A model generated the notes under the pieces. It was not told the DNA's origin. It saw nothing but the letters and a program-made list of their open reading frames with translations, and made no database searches. The position numbers and the translations under genes were made by a program. From the NCBI GenBank assembly GCA_020849625.1, contig JADLFV010000086.1:1-46998 (forward strand): DNA of 46,998 bases. Direction: 5' to 3'. Positions 18,046 through 25,354 of the stretch are shown here, one piece after another (position 1 is the stretch's first letter; every line of letters begins with the position of its first letter). The stretch comes from Phycisphaeraceae bacterium (GTDB lineage Bacteria > Planctomycetota > Phycisphaerae > Phycisphaerales > Phycisphaeraceae).

Positions 18046-18854
18046 GGGAGCACCTCGCTTTCGTCCTCGAAGGCATCGTAGAAGTCCGGATCGTCGACCA
18101 TGGCCATCAGTTCAGGCTCGTCCCACCAGTGTGGCGGATCCACATCGAATGGATCGCCCCCGGAAGCCCCGCCCCCGGAAGTGGTAGCAGATGTGGCACC
18201 GTCATCCCTCCAAGCAGATCCGTCCACTGCAGGCAGGTCGGATCGGCTCGGTACGCTGTCGTGGCATCCGAATCCCATGAAATCAGGATGGATGTTGGTC
18301 TGGTATTCACTTTCCCATGCTTCGTGATCAGATGCTGGGAATCCACGCGCGCAGTCGATCCCCACGGGCACAACACACTCGCCACCTGGCCCAACGTTGA
18401 ATCGCAGCCGGGCGTACGTCGCACCCTCTTCGGCCACGATGAACATGACTGCCCAGTCACAACTGCCGAAGACACGCGCGAACGTCTCTTCGTCCGTACC
18501 GCTGGGATTGGGGCAGTTGCCTGGGTGCGTATGTAACCATATTCTGGCGAACTGTTGGGGTTTACGACCGAGATCGACCTGCTGGTCAAAAAAGTCTGCC
18601 ACCGCCTCGTCGTCGAACTTGACCGACACACACGTCACGTCCTGCTTGACCGTGACAAAATCCTCGAGCAGCAGCAAATCATCGACAGCAGAGACACCGA
18701 AGCCGCCGATTTCGGTTTCGCCACGGTGACAGAACCACTGCAGCTTGGCCCAGGCGTAGGGTGTGAAGCGCAGCAGGGGCTTACGCGGCCTGGGGCTGTT
18801 CCTTCGAGGTGTTTCTTTCTTCACCTTCGTTTGGGTTGTCTTCGTCGTCTCCAT
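18042..18854 (-). CDS. JAB/MPN (JAMM) metalloprotease, candidate deconjugase
   Basis: 270 aa from the ATG at 18854 (CAGGAG upstream). A complete JAMM signature is visible: Glu48 in ETEIGGFGVS, then HTHP with His108 and His110, then Ser118 and Asp121 in NPSGTD, i.e. HxHx7Sx2D. This family uses zinc to cut isopeptide or peptide bonds behind Ub-like proteins. The N-terminal 25 residues are Lys/Thr-rich. The C-terminal third is acidic with a GGGASGG linker and ends DDPDFYDAFEDESEVLP, a likely docking tail. The gene starts inside the 3' end of the E2-like gene (74-bp overlap) and is coupled to DUF6573. Its probable role is to mature the Ub-like tail or reverse conjugation. Confidence 0.9.
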   Translation of the reverse strand: METTKTTQTKVKKETPRRNSPRPRKPLLRFTPYAWAKLQWFCHRGETEIGGFGVSAVDDLLLLEDFVTVKQDVTCVSVKFDDEAVADFFDQQVDLGRKPQQFARIWLHTHPGNCPNPSGTDEETFARVFGSCDWAVMFIVAEEGATYARLRFNVGPGGECVVPVGIDCARGFPASDHEAWESEYQTNIHPDFMGFGCHDSVPSRSDLPAVDGSAWRDDGATSATTSGGGASGGDPFDVDPPHWWDEPELMAMVDDPDFYDAFEDESEVLP

Positions 18855-19887
18855 CTTGTTGCTCCTGTTCTTCTTTGCAGTTGGGACACAGATCATCATC
18901 AAGGCACGATTGGCAGCACGCGATCCCGCACTTGGCGCAGGACAACATGCACTCTTTGCACACCGATTCGTCGCAGAACTCACACTGGTGCAGGCAGCCG
19001 CGGCAGAATGAGCTTTGGCAACAGTTGCAGCCGCTCATGCAGCTGTCGCAGTAGTACCGCTCGCACTGCTCGCAGAAATACTGCTCGTCTTCGCACATCG
19101 CGTAGCCACAGTCGGGGCATAGCTCGGCCTCCCAGTGCTCGATGGCTACATAAGGTGATTCCGGGTTGTAGGTGCGCAGGATCTGGCGGACCATGAGGAA
19201 GAAGTCAGCCAGCCTGCCGACACCCAACGAGGCGTTCAAAGCGGCATCGGCCTCACCCGTACACAGGTAGTCATCGCTGACGTGGGGGTGGGTGATGTGC
19301 TCGTTGCCCGCCGGCGAATGAGGGTCCAAGGCGATGCAGCGGAACGGTAACCGGCGGGCCGTCAGGCCGATCTCAGCCAGGAATAGCTTGATCTCGAACG
19401 TCCCGAGGTATAAACCCTCCAACTCAATCGGCTCGGTCCACACGCTCAAGGTTCGCTCCTCAGCCTCAAACCTCCACCCCAGCCCCCGCCCCCGGAAGTT
19501 GTCCCGCCCCCTGAATGCCCGGAAGTGTGGCGCTTGGTACTGCCGCACAGGACGAGCTTCGAACTCGGCATCGATTTGATCCAGCTCATCGAGCAATTCA
19601 TGCGCGGTGAGCACGGTGCGAGATTCATGGGCGAACAGGCGGCTTGCCGACTCGACGTGGTACTTCACGTCAAGCAGCAGATGGTCCATCTGTTGATCGA
19701 GCCGCCGCAGCGCTCCCTGGAAGTTGTGGATATAGGCGAGCGAAGCCAGTCGCTGCGCGCGCTGGAAACGTTGCAGTTCGTCGGCAATGCTGTTGGCGGT
19801 GCGCACCTGATCGCCACGCCGGCGATTCTGAGCCGCCAGCAGGTGTTCGTGAATCAGACACGCTACGCGGTAACGTGGGTCTTTCAT
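18781..19887 (-). CDS. E2-like (UBC) domain fused to a Cys-rich RING/treble-clef array
   Basis: 368 aa. Residues 1-110 are helical. A domain from ~140 to 250 has the E2 signature: HPH (200-202) with Cys209 seven residues later (HPHVSDDYLC), as in eukaryotic HPN...C, followed by helices and YNPESPYVAIEHWE. From Cys257 to Cys337 there are about ten CxxC or CC pairs (CPDC, CEQC, CDSC, CNCC, CRGC, CEFC, CKEC, CAKC, CQSC, CPNC), which fits consecutive zinc-binding treble clefs like RING fingers. The tail is acidic. Family logic: E2 carries the Ub-like protein as a thioester, and RING-type modules act as E3 ligases, so one chain may do both. The E2 call rests on motif and gene context; the fold was not computed. 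Confidence 0.75.
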   Translation of the reverse strand: MKDPRYRVACLIHEHLLAAQNRRRGDQVRTANSIADELQRFQRAQRLASLAYIHNFQGALRRLDQQMDHLLLDVKYHVESASRLFAHESRTVLTAHELLDELDQIDAEFEARPVRQYQAPHFRAFRGRDNFRGRGLGWRFEAEERTLSVWTEPIELEGLYLGTFEIKLFLAEIGLTARRLPFRCIALDPHSPAGNEHITHPHVSDDYLCTGEADAALNASLGVGRLADFFLMVRQILRTYNPESPYVAIEHWEAELCPDCGYAMCEDEQYFCEQCERYYCDSCMSGCNCCQSSFCRGCLHQCEFCDESVCKECMLSCAKCGIACCQSCLDDDLCPNCKEEQEQQDGDDEDNPNEGEERNTSKEQPQAA

Positions 19888-19913
19888 GGTGATGGCCTTT
19901 CTGTAAAAGAACC

Positions 19914-19948
19914 GGGGCGCCCATCTCGGTCGAGGAGATAGACGCCCC
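19914..19948 (-). promoter_or_regulatory. Strong hairpin between the Ub-like and E2-like genes
   Basis: On the minus strand, GGGGCGTCTATCTC pairs with GAGATGGGCGCCCC over 14 positions (two G-U), with the 7-nt loop CTCGACC. GGTTCTTTTAC follows, then the ribosome site AAAGG of the E2-like gene. It resembles an attenuator: partial termination here would give more Ub-like protein than enzyme. An RNase processing or 3'-protection role is an alternative. Confidence 0.65.
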
Positions 19949-19973
19949 TTGGGGTTATTGAAGAATCAATGCA

Positions 19974-20198
19974 TCAGGCGCCGGCGCCGTCAATCTTCAG
20001 CGGCGTGATGGAAACACGGTCACCTTCCTGCAACGCCTGATCGCGGGCAGAAGGCTGACGGTTGACGCGGATGAGATAATCCTCGGCCTTGCATCCGGGA
20101 AGCTGCTGCTTGAACAACTGCTCCACAGTGATGCCGTCTTGGACATGCAGGTGATCCGCATAGCCGCCGCCGAGATTATTGATGAACAAAACCTTCAT
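19974..20198 (-). CDS. Ubiquitin-like (beta-grasp) protein
   Basis: 74 aa from the ATG at 20198 (AAGGAG 7 nt away); the longer upstream frame is not protein-like. The pattern is that of ThiS/MoaD/Ub beta-grasp proteins: strand [19 protein letters not shown], helix [10 protein letters not shown], strand DYLIRVNRQ and final strand [16 protein letters not shown]. The C-terminus GAGA takes the place of the usual GG, so the reactive residue is Ala or, after removal of the last Ala, Gly. It is the Ub-like modifier expected for the E1, E2-like and JAB genes just downstream. A sulfur-carrier role is less likely because no biosynthetic partner is nearby. Confidence 0.8.
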   Translation of the reverse strand: MKVLFINNLGGGYADHLHVQDGITVEQLFKQQLPGCKAEDYLIRVNRQPSARDQALQEGDRVSITPLKIDGAGA

Positions 20199-20251
20199 GG
20201 TGATACTCCTTGGTATATGAGTGTGAATGGGAACAGTCAAACAATTACACA

Positions 20252-20323
20252 TCAATGTTGATGAGCGCACTCTTCTTCTCTTTCTTCTTCCGGGGGGGCG
20301 CGCGCACGGGTGGCGCTGTACAT
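20252..20323 (-). CDS. Possible tiny basic/acidic peptide, frame uncertain
   Basis: An ATG at 20323 with AAGGAG 7 nt upstream opens a 23-codon frame beginning [11 protein letters not shown] run of seven C residues lies in the middle. With one C fewer the frame would read [15 protein letters not shown] and stop, which looks more protein-like. Either a sequencing or mutation slip in the C run, or no gene. It lies just upstream of the Ub-like gene. Confidence 0.3.
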   Translation of the reverse strand: MYSATRARAPPEEEREEECAHQH

Positions 20324-20393
20324 GTTGAAGTCTCCTTGCATATGTTGGGATTGAATGGGCGGAATGCCCCAATTCCGGGGGTCATTCCAGGGG

Positions 20394-20621
20394 TCAGTCG
20401 GAGGGATTGGACAGTTGGTGATTCAACGCATCGAGTGCCTCGGTGGGGTCGGCACCCAGGCCGAAGCGCAGCGGTGTCGCCGTGTTGAAATCGAGCGGCC
20501 CTTCGTAGGCCCAGGCTTCAATCCGGCTGTCGGGGTCGTTGGTTTGATTGTGCGTCAGGACCACGAATCCTTTATGTTGCAGGTGTGCAATGAGTGCTTG
20601 AAGTGGATGATGGTCCGTCAT
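20394..20621 (-). CDS. Unknown small protein of the Ub-like operon (75 aa)
   Basis: It starts at the ATG at 20621, overlapping the upstream stop (ATGA), which shows coupling. The sequence MTDHHPLQALIAHLQHKGFV, then VLTHNQTND and SRIEAWAYEGPLDFNTATPL, suggests a small alpha/beta fold. It is acidic, with no membrane segment. Not recognised. Confidence 0.65.
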   Translation of the reverse strand: MTDHHPLQALIAHLQHKGFVVLTHNQTNDPDSRIEAWAYEGPLDFNTATPLRFGLGADPTEALDALNHQLSNPSD

Positions 20622-21058
20622 GGGGAGCCGCCTTCCCAGGTAGAAACGGCGCATTCGCGCCCATCCTTGTCTTTCTGTAAGCGATCCCTCTCCGCACCGT
20701 CTATGTCGTAGTCCCGTACCAAGACTTTGATCCCCACGGGCACTTTGACGTTGCTGATCACGCCGCCTTCGACAAACACCTCCACCACAGCCGGTGACAC
20801 CTGCTCGATGTGCTGGGGTTCCAGCACCATCACCGTGAACTGCTCATTGCCGAGGTCTACCCACCAGTAGCCGCGGCGTACAGCTTCGTCGATATCGCAG
20901 GTAGCATCGGGATGGTCCTTGAGCACCTGCCGGATGATTTGGCGCAACTGCTCACGGGTGTGCTGCACCACCGCCGCTTTCCGGGGGCCGGGGCCGGAGA
21001 TGACGCGCTCGACTTCCACGGCACCGCCGGTTTCCGTCACAATAACTCTGATGTGCAT
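20618..21058 (-). CDS. Conserved plasmid/phage-type protein (146 aa)
   Basis: The start has AAGGAG upstream and lies only 2 bp after the stop of the GHKL ATPase gene. The C-terminal half carries a block common in plasmid and phage hypothetical proteins: VEVFVEGGVISNVKVPVG, then VLVRDYDIDGAERDRL, ending CAVSTWEGGSP. The N-terminal half is a beta-hairpin and helix (VVQHTREQLRQIIRQVLKDH). Function unknown; the VEGG...DYD module is usually an accessory to DNA or surface-associated proteins. Confidence 0.7.
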   Translation of the reverse strand: MHIRVIVTETGGAVEVERVISGPGPRKAAVVQHTREQLRQIIRQVLKDHPDATCDIDEAVRRGYWWVDLGNEQFTVMVLEPQHIEQVSPAVVEVFVEGGVISNVKVPVGIKVLVRDYDIDGAERDRLQKDKDGRECAVSTWEGGSP

Positions 21059-21060
21059 GA

Positions 21061-22715
21061 TCAGTCTCCTTGTGTTTGTGGAGGCACGAGTTTTTTCTCT
21101 GTGCCGTCCTTGAAATGAATCGCCACACGACCGCTCGCGTGTATGGTGACGCTGCGCCAGTTGTCTTTCATGCCGCTGGTGGCCTCGATCAGGCGTTGGC
21201 GCAACGGCTCGTCCGGGCCCATGAGATGCGCCCAGAAGTCATCCAGTTGATGCGAGAAGTCATACTGCTGGGTGTCCCAGGAGTCGCCCTCGTCGTTGAA
21301 ACCGCCCAGGTGGTGCCAGATCTCACTATCGCTCAGCCGGGCGCGGGCCTCCATGGTCACGTATAGCTCATCTTCGTGGAATACCCTGTCGCCTTCGTCG
21401 TGGTCTTCATATGGGCACACGGCCATGCACACATCGGAACTGAACCGCTCGCCACCCTCAGTGTGAACCGTGATCTTCAAGGATTCGACGCAGATCAGTT
21501 TGCCCGACCACATCCAGTCCTCGTGCAGCACCTTGCCGGCAGTCACCTCGACTTGCTGAATTGTCGCCAGCTTTGCCCACGCATATCCGTCGTAGCGGCA
21601 TGCGATATCCACCGGCACGAAAGGTTCGGCAAACTGCCCCAGAGCGGCCAGTAGGTGGGTGTTGGCTTCGTCGGCTTCGTCACCGTCGTAATCGGGGTCG
21701 AAGCGATAGCACCGGGCCAATTGAATTGCTCTGGTTTGGTCACCTCCACCGGATTGACGCCACAGGCGTCTTCGCCCAACAGCCCGACCTGGTAGACCGG
21801 TTCCGATTCCGGCAGCTCGATGCCCAGTTCGCGGGCCCGCAGGTATTGCTCGAAGGGTAAGCGGTGGCTCCCATGTTGCTGCACGTACAGGTACGTTAGG
21901 CGCTCCAGCACCTGCTTGAGTTGCTCGAAGGCGGGATTTTCCACCACCTGCGTGCGGGCAGGAAGCATCAAACGGATGCCCGTCGGCTCGCCGGTCAGGT
22001 CGATCAGGTAGTACAGATCGGACACGTCGACGGGTCGGTAGTTGAACCCCACCGTCTGGCCGTGGAAGTTGATTAACACATTGGTCGACCCCACGCCCAC
22101 GGCGTGTGTGGCCCGGCGGTGCCATGGCGATAAATCACCATAGGTGGCGATCTGGATTCGACAACCTAGGGCTGATTCGTGCTGGTGGTGACCGTTGATG
22201 AACGGCTCTCTGGCGCAGGCAGCCCCGTCTACGGTAACACTCATGCCGGTGAAGACCGCCAAAGACTCGACAGCATCCTTGTTCCATGGTTCGTCCTCGA
22301 ATTGCAGGTGGGTACCCTGGACGGGTTGTGGAACCTCAGTCAGCTCCACGGCGGGGCCTCTCCAACTGTCGCCTTCGATAACCACCCGCGTACCGTTGGA
22401 CCGGACGGCCAACTTCCGGGGGGCGAGGCAGAACAGGCCGACGCCGGCCGGGTCTTCACTGGCTTCGAGGGCATCATTGGATGGCCAATTGGAGCCGCCC
22501 AGGTCGAGCAGACCCTGGAAGTCGGCAATGCCGGTGCCGTTGTCAACGACGGTGACCTGGCCATTGTGGTTGGTGATGGTGACGCGGGTGGCCCCGGCGC
22601 GGCGGGCGTTTTGCAGGATCTCGATGATCCGACCTGGCAGAGAGCCCGTGAATAGGCGATTGGCTTTGCCCAGCAGGCGCGGATTGACTTGGGCTTGGAT
22701 GGTTCGATTCATCAT
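21061..22715 (-). pseudogene. GHKL (Hsp90/MutL-type) ATPase, frameshifted
   Basis: Two frames together encode about 550 residues. The 5' frame (start 22715, AAAGGAAATCC upstream) has the Bergerat ATP site: EILQNARRAGAT (N box), DNGTGI (G1) and GVGLF (G2), then a long transducer-like region. At 21709-21727 the frame is lost: the 19-mer AATTCAATTGGCCCGGTGC encodes FNWPG in the first frame and IQLARC in the second. The second frame then continues with coherent protein (YRFDPDYDGDEADEANTHLL, YDGYAWAKLATI, SEIWHHLGGF) to 21061. Two tandem copies of the 19-mer would restore one continuous reading. Role unknown; related ATPases occur in plasmid gene clusters. If the shift is an assembly collapse, the gene is intact. 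Confidence 0.75.
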
Positions 22716-22948
22716 GGATTTCCTTTTCTCTCCGGAAATGGACGAGGTGAATGAAAGCAGTAGTCGGTGATGTAGTTACAGGATGTGGGAATGATCAGGT
22801 TGTGATCGGTGGTTGCTGCATGACCTTGCTCCTGCTGATGTGTGTGAAGATTGAGTGGGGCAGTGGCCGGTAGATTCCATGCGCATTCCGACCCACTCGA
22901 AGAAGGAGTATCACAATCGGCGGGCATAAAATTAGTCTGGTAAACGGA

Positions 22949-23116
22949 TTACCTGGCGGTGGTGGGTTTACGACTCGGTTGGGTAAAACCGCGTCCGCAG
23001 GACTTGCATTGGCGTCGGGGACGCAGGCCCATCTGTTCGGTCTTTCGATAGCCGCGGGCAGTGGTTTGATCGCTGTGGCAATAGGGACAGCGGGCTTTTC
23101 TTCCTCGTTTTCGCAT
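22949..23116 (-). CDS. Small zinc-ribbon protein (55 aa)
   Basis: An ATG at 23116 with GAGGTG upstream opens a 55-codon frame: MRKRGRKARCPYCHSDQTTA, then a basic stretch, then RRQCKSCGRGFTQPSRK. The CPxC and CxxC pairs about 30 residues apart form a zinc ribbon like the N-terminus of IS1-type InsA or transcription factors. It is very basic, so probably DNA- or RNA-binding. It lies in the same orientation upstream of the GHKL ATPase and could be a regulator of the operon. Confidence 0.7.
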   Translation of the reverse strand: MRKRGRKARCPYCHSDQTTARGYRKTEQMGLRPRRQCKSCGRGFTQPSRKPTTAR

Positions 23117-23205
23117 GTTGGATCACCTCTGTTATGAACGAGGCAGGTGATCTTTATAAACCTGCCGGTTCGCACCGGATGGTGAGCGCCGTGCGTGCTG
23201 ATTCG

Positions 23206-23517
23206 TCAGTGTTGAAATGACGATGTGTCTTGGTTGTGATGTTTCGAATGATCAACTTCCGGGGACGGGGGTACTTCCGGGGGAGGGGGGTGGAGGAGGT
23301 ATTCGTAGGCTTGTTGCAGGGCGGTGATCGCTTTGGGTAGTTCGTTGAGGCTCAGGCTGCTGCTGCTCTTCCAGACGCCGTGCTTGTCGCGGTAGCGGAC
23401 TTCGAGCACCACCTTGCGGATGGGGATCTTTTGGCCGTCCTTCTGGTAGGTGTTTACGAAGATCGAGGCGCGGACAGCGCCGGCTTTGAAGGTTTTTTCA
23501 GGTTTGTTGTGGGGCAT
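23206..23517 (-). CDS. Small plasmid-type protein with K-T-F-x-A-G-A start
   Basis: 103 aa. The N-terminal 75 residues have a compact beta-rich pattern (KTFKAGAVRASIFVNTYQ, then VVLEVRYRDKHGVWKSSSSL, then LPKAITALQQAYEYLL). I have the impression of a conserved family in plasmid and integrative-element clusters, possibly nucleic-acid-binding. The tail is Pro-rich and disordered. It is the first gene of the minus-strand Ub-like operon, just downstream of two dyad symmetries (23530-23563). Function unknown. Confidence 0.7.
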   Translation of the reverse strand: MPHNKPEKTFKAGAVRASIFVNTYQKDGQKIPIRKVVLEVRYRDKHGVWKSSSSLSLNELPKAITALQQAYEYLLHPPPPEVPPSPEVDHSKHHNQDTSSFQH

Positions 23518-23529
23518 GTTTTGTATTCC

Positions 23530-23563
23530 AAGGGTTATTCCCTTATCGATTGGTCTACCAATC
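23530..23563. promoter_or_regulatory. Two adjacent dyads upstream of the Ub-like operon
   Basis: GATTGGTCTACCAATC (23548-23563) is a perfect 7-bp dyad with a 2-nt centre. AAGGG-TTATT-CCCTT (23530-23544) is a second dyad next to it. Both lie within 50 bp upstream of the first gene. The first looks like a classic operator. No certain promoter hexamers were identified. Confidence 0.5.
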
Positions 23564-24134
23564 CGATGCGATCGTTATGACGATGGCATACATACACGTG
23601 TGGCTATGGCTCCGACCAAATCGAAGGCGATCGCACCGCGGCGCTCGGCCCATGGGGCCGTTGAAGCGAAGACGAGTTGTGGTTGCCGCCGATGGTAGGA
23701 GGAGCGGGCATGATGACGTCGGCATCGATAAAGACGCGGCGACGGACATGAGCGGACAGGCGTGTTCTTATTGGAAAGGGATGTCTATTGAATATCTCCG
23801 CGCAGGGCTATGACTGACAGTGGCATGGCTGTCGCTAACTGAATGGAACCTTTCCGGGGGTTGCCGGGTGGAAACGGGTGATTCCGGGGTGGAATCGGTG
23901 GCTTCCATGGGCAAAGCTTCCGGGGGCGGGTGATCGCTGGTGTGCGCGTGATCGGACTCCGGTGCATGATCGTCACGCATGGCGTGAGTGTGGGACTGGA
24001 GTCGTTGTGTGAGGCGAACCGTCTGCTTGGGGTGTTGAGACGAATGCGTATCGGTGTTGTGCCTGGAGAAAGACAACAGAGTTTAAATAGTTTGTGGTGG
24101 GCGATGACGGATGTTGTGAAGTGATGGGGTGTCC
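23564..24134. other. Gene-free stretch with repeated C/G-rich words
   Basis: No frame here has a ribosome site or protein-like sequence; a His/Pro-rich minus-strand frame (23768-24076) was rejected. Between 23840 and 23930 there are several copies of TTCCGGGG-type words (TTTCCGGGGG, ATTCCGGGGT, CTTCCGGGGG), the densest cluster in the island. It could be a control or replication region; IS630 is inserted at its right edge. Confidence 0.4.
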
Positions 24135-25297
24135 CAACTAGTGTACCCCGCCAGATTCAATGCAACATAATAGTCGTTGCTGTGTTGATCACGGCATGAG
24201 AAGAGCAAACCCCATCATGCTGAACGAGACGCAACGCCAACAACTTGAACGCCTCAGGCGCGGACGGCGTGTTCCGGTTCGACTGGCTGAGCGTGCAGCG
24301 ATCGTGCTGCACGCGGCTGACGGCCTGGAGAATCAACAGATCGCGCAGGTCATGGGCATCTCGCGTTACAAGGTGTCGCGCTGGCGGGGGCGTTATGCGG
24401 CGGGCGGGCTGTCGGGCATCGAGAGGGACGCGCCGCGTCCGGGTCGTAAGCGGCGAATCGACGACCAGCGACGGGCGGCGGTGGTGCGTAAGGCATTGCG
24501 TGAGAAGCCTGACGGTCAGACGCACTGGAGCCGGGCGACCATGGCGGCGGCCACGGGGTTGAGCGACTCGACCATCGGGCGCATCTGGCGTGAGCACGGC
24601 CTGCAGCCACACCGGGTCGAGACGTTCAAGTTGTCGAACGATCCGCAGTTCGTGGAGAAGCTGCGTGATATCATCGGCCTGTACGTGACGCCGCCGGAGC
24701 ACGCGATCGTCTTGTCCTGTGACGAGAAGAGCCAGATTCAGGCCTTGGATCGCACGCAGCCGGGGTTGCCGATCAAGCCGGGGCGTTGCGGAACGATGAC
24801 GCACGACTACAAACGCCACGGCACGGCGTCGCTGTTCGCGGCCCTCAACGTGCTGGACGGTACGATCATCAGTCAGTGCCAGCGGCGGCATCGGCACCAG
24901 GAGTGGCTCAAGTTCCTGAAGCTGATCGAGTCGCAGGTGCCCGCTGGCCAGGATGTGCATCTGATCTGCGACAACTATGCGACGCACAAGCACCCCAAGG
25001 TTCGGGCATGGGCCAAGCGACATCCCCGGTTCTACTTCCACTTCACGCCGACCGGCGCGTTGTGGCTGAACATGGTCGAGCGGTTCTTCCGCGACTTGAG
25101 TGACAAGGCGATCAAGCGTGGCAGCTTCTACCATGTCAATGACCTGATCGGGGCGATTACCGAGTACATCAACCAACACAACGAAAACCCCAAGCCCTTC
25201 ATCTGGACCGCGTCAGCCACCGACATTCTGGCCAAGGTCAAACGAGCACGGCGGGTGTTGGATAAGTTGTAAACCGTTAGGCGGGGTACACTAGTTG
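24135..25297 (+). mobile_element. Intact IS630-family insertion sequence
   Basis: Perfect 18-bp inverted repeats CAACTAGTGTACCCCGCC at 24135-24152 and 25280-25297 enclose one transposase gene. IS630 elements duplicate a TA target; a TA lies inside both ends (24139-24140 and 25292-25293), so the strict element may run from 24141 to 25291. Intact repeats and gene suggest recent arrival. It lies 58 bp past the stop of the Orc1/Cdc6-like gene. Confidence 0.9.
24196..25272 (+). CDS. IS630-family transposase
   Basis: About 358 aa. The N-terminal helix-turn-helix region reads QIAQVMGISRYKVSRWRGRY. The catalytic DDE set is complete: Asp in VLSCDEKSQIQALDR, Asp in HLICDNYATHKH, Glu in LWLNMVERFFRDLSD. 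The start is uncertain: ATGs at 24160, 24196 and 24217 are in frame, and none has a strong ribosome site. The gene looks functional and cuts and pastes the element at TA sites. Confidence 0.9.
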   Translation: MRRANPIMLNETQRQQLERLRRGRRVPVRLAERAAIVLHAADGLENQQIAQVMGISRYKVSRWRGRYAAGGLSGIERDAPRPGRKRRIDDQRRAAVVRKALREKPDGQTHWSRATMAAATGLSDSTIGRIWREHGLQPHRVETFKLSNDPQFVEKLRDIIGLYVTPPEHAIVLSCDEKSQIQALDRTQPGLPIKPGRCGTMTHDYKRHGTASLFAALNVLDGTIISQCQRRHRHQEWLKFLKLIESQVPAGQDVHLICDNYATHKHPKVRAWAKRHPRFYFHFTPTGALWLNMVERFFRDLSDKAIKRGSFYHVNDLIGAITEYINQHNENPKPFIWTASATDILAKVKRARRVLDKL

Positions 25298-25354
25298 AGA
25301 GATGCGCTATCTTTTCTCGTGCAAGGGTTGGAGAGTATTGGAAGCTCCGTCCGG

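Noticed and set aside
23768..24076. His/Pro-rich minus-strand frame of 102 codons
   Set aside because: It has no ribosome site, low complexity and overlaps repeated C/G-rich words; not protein-like.
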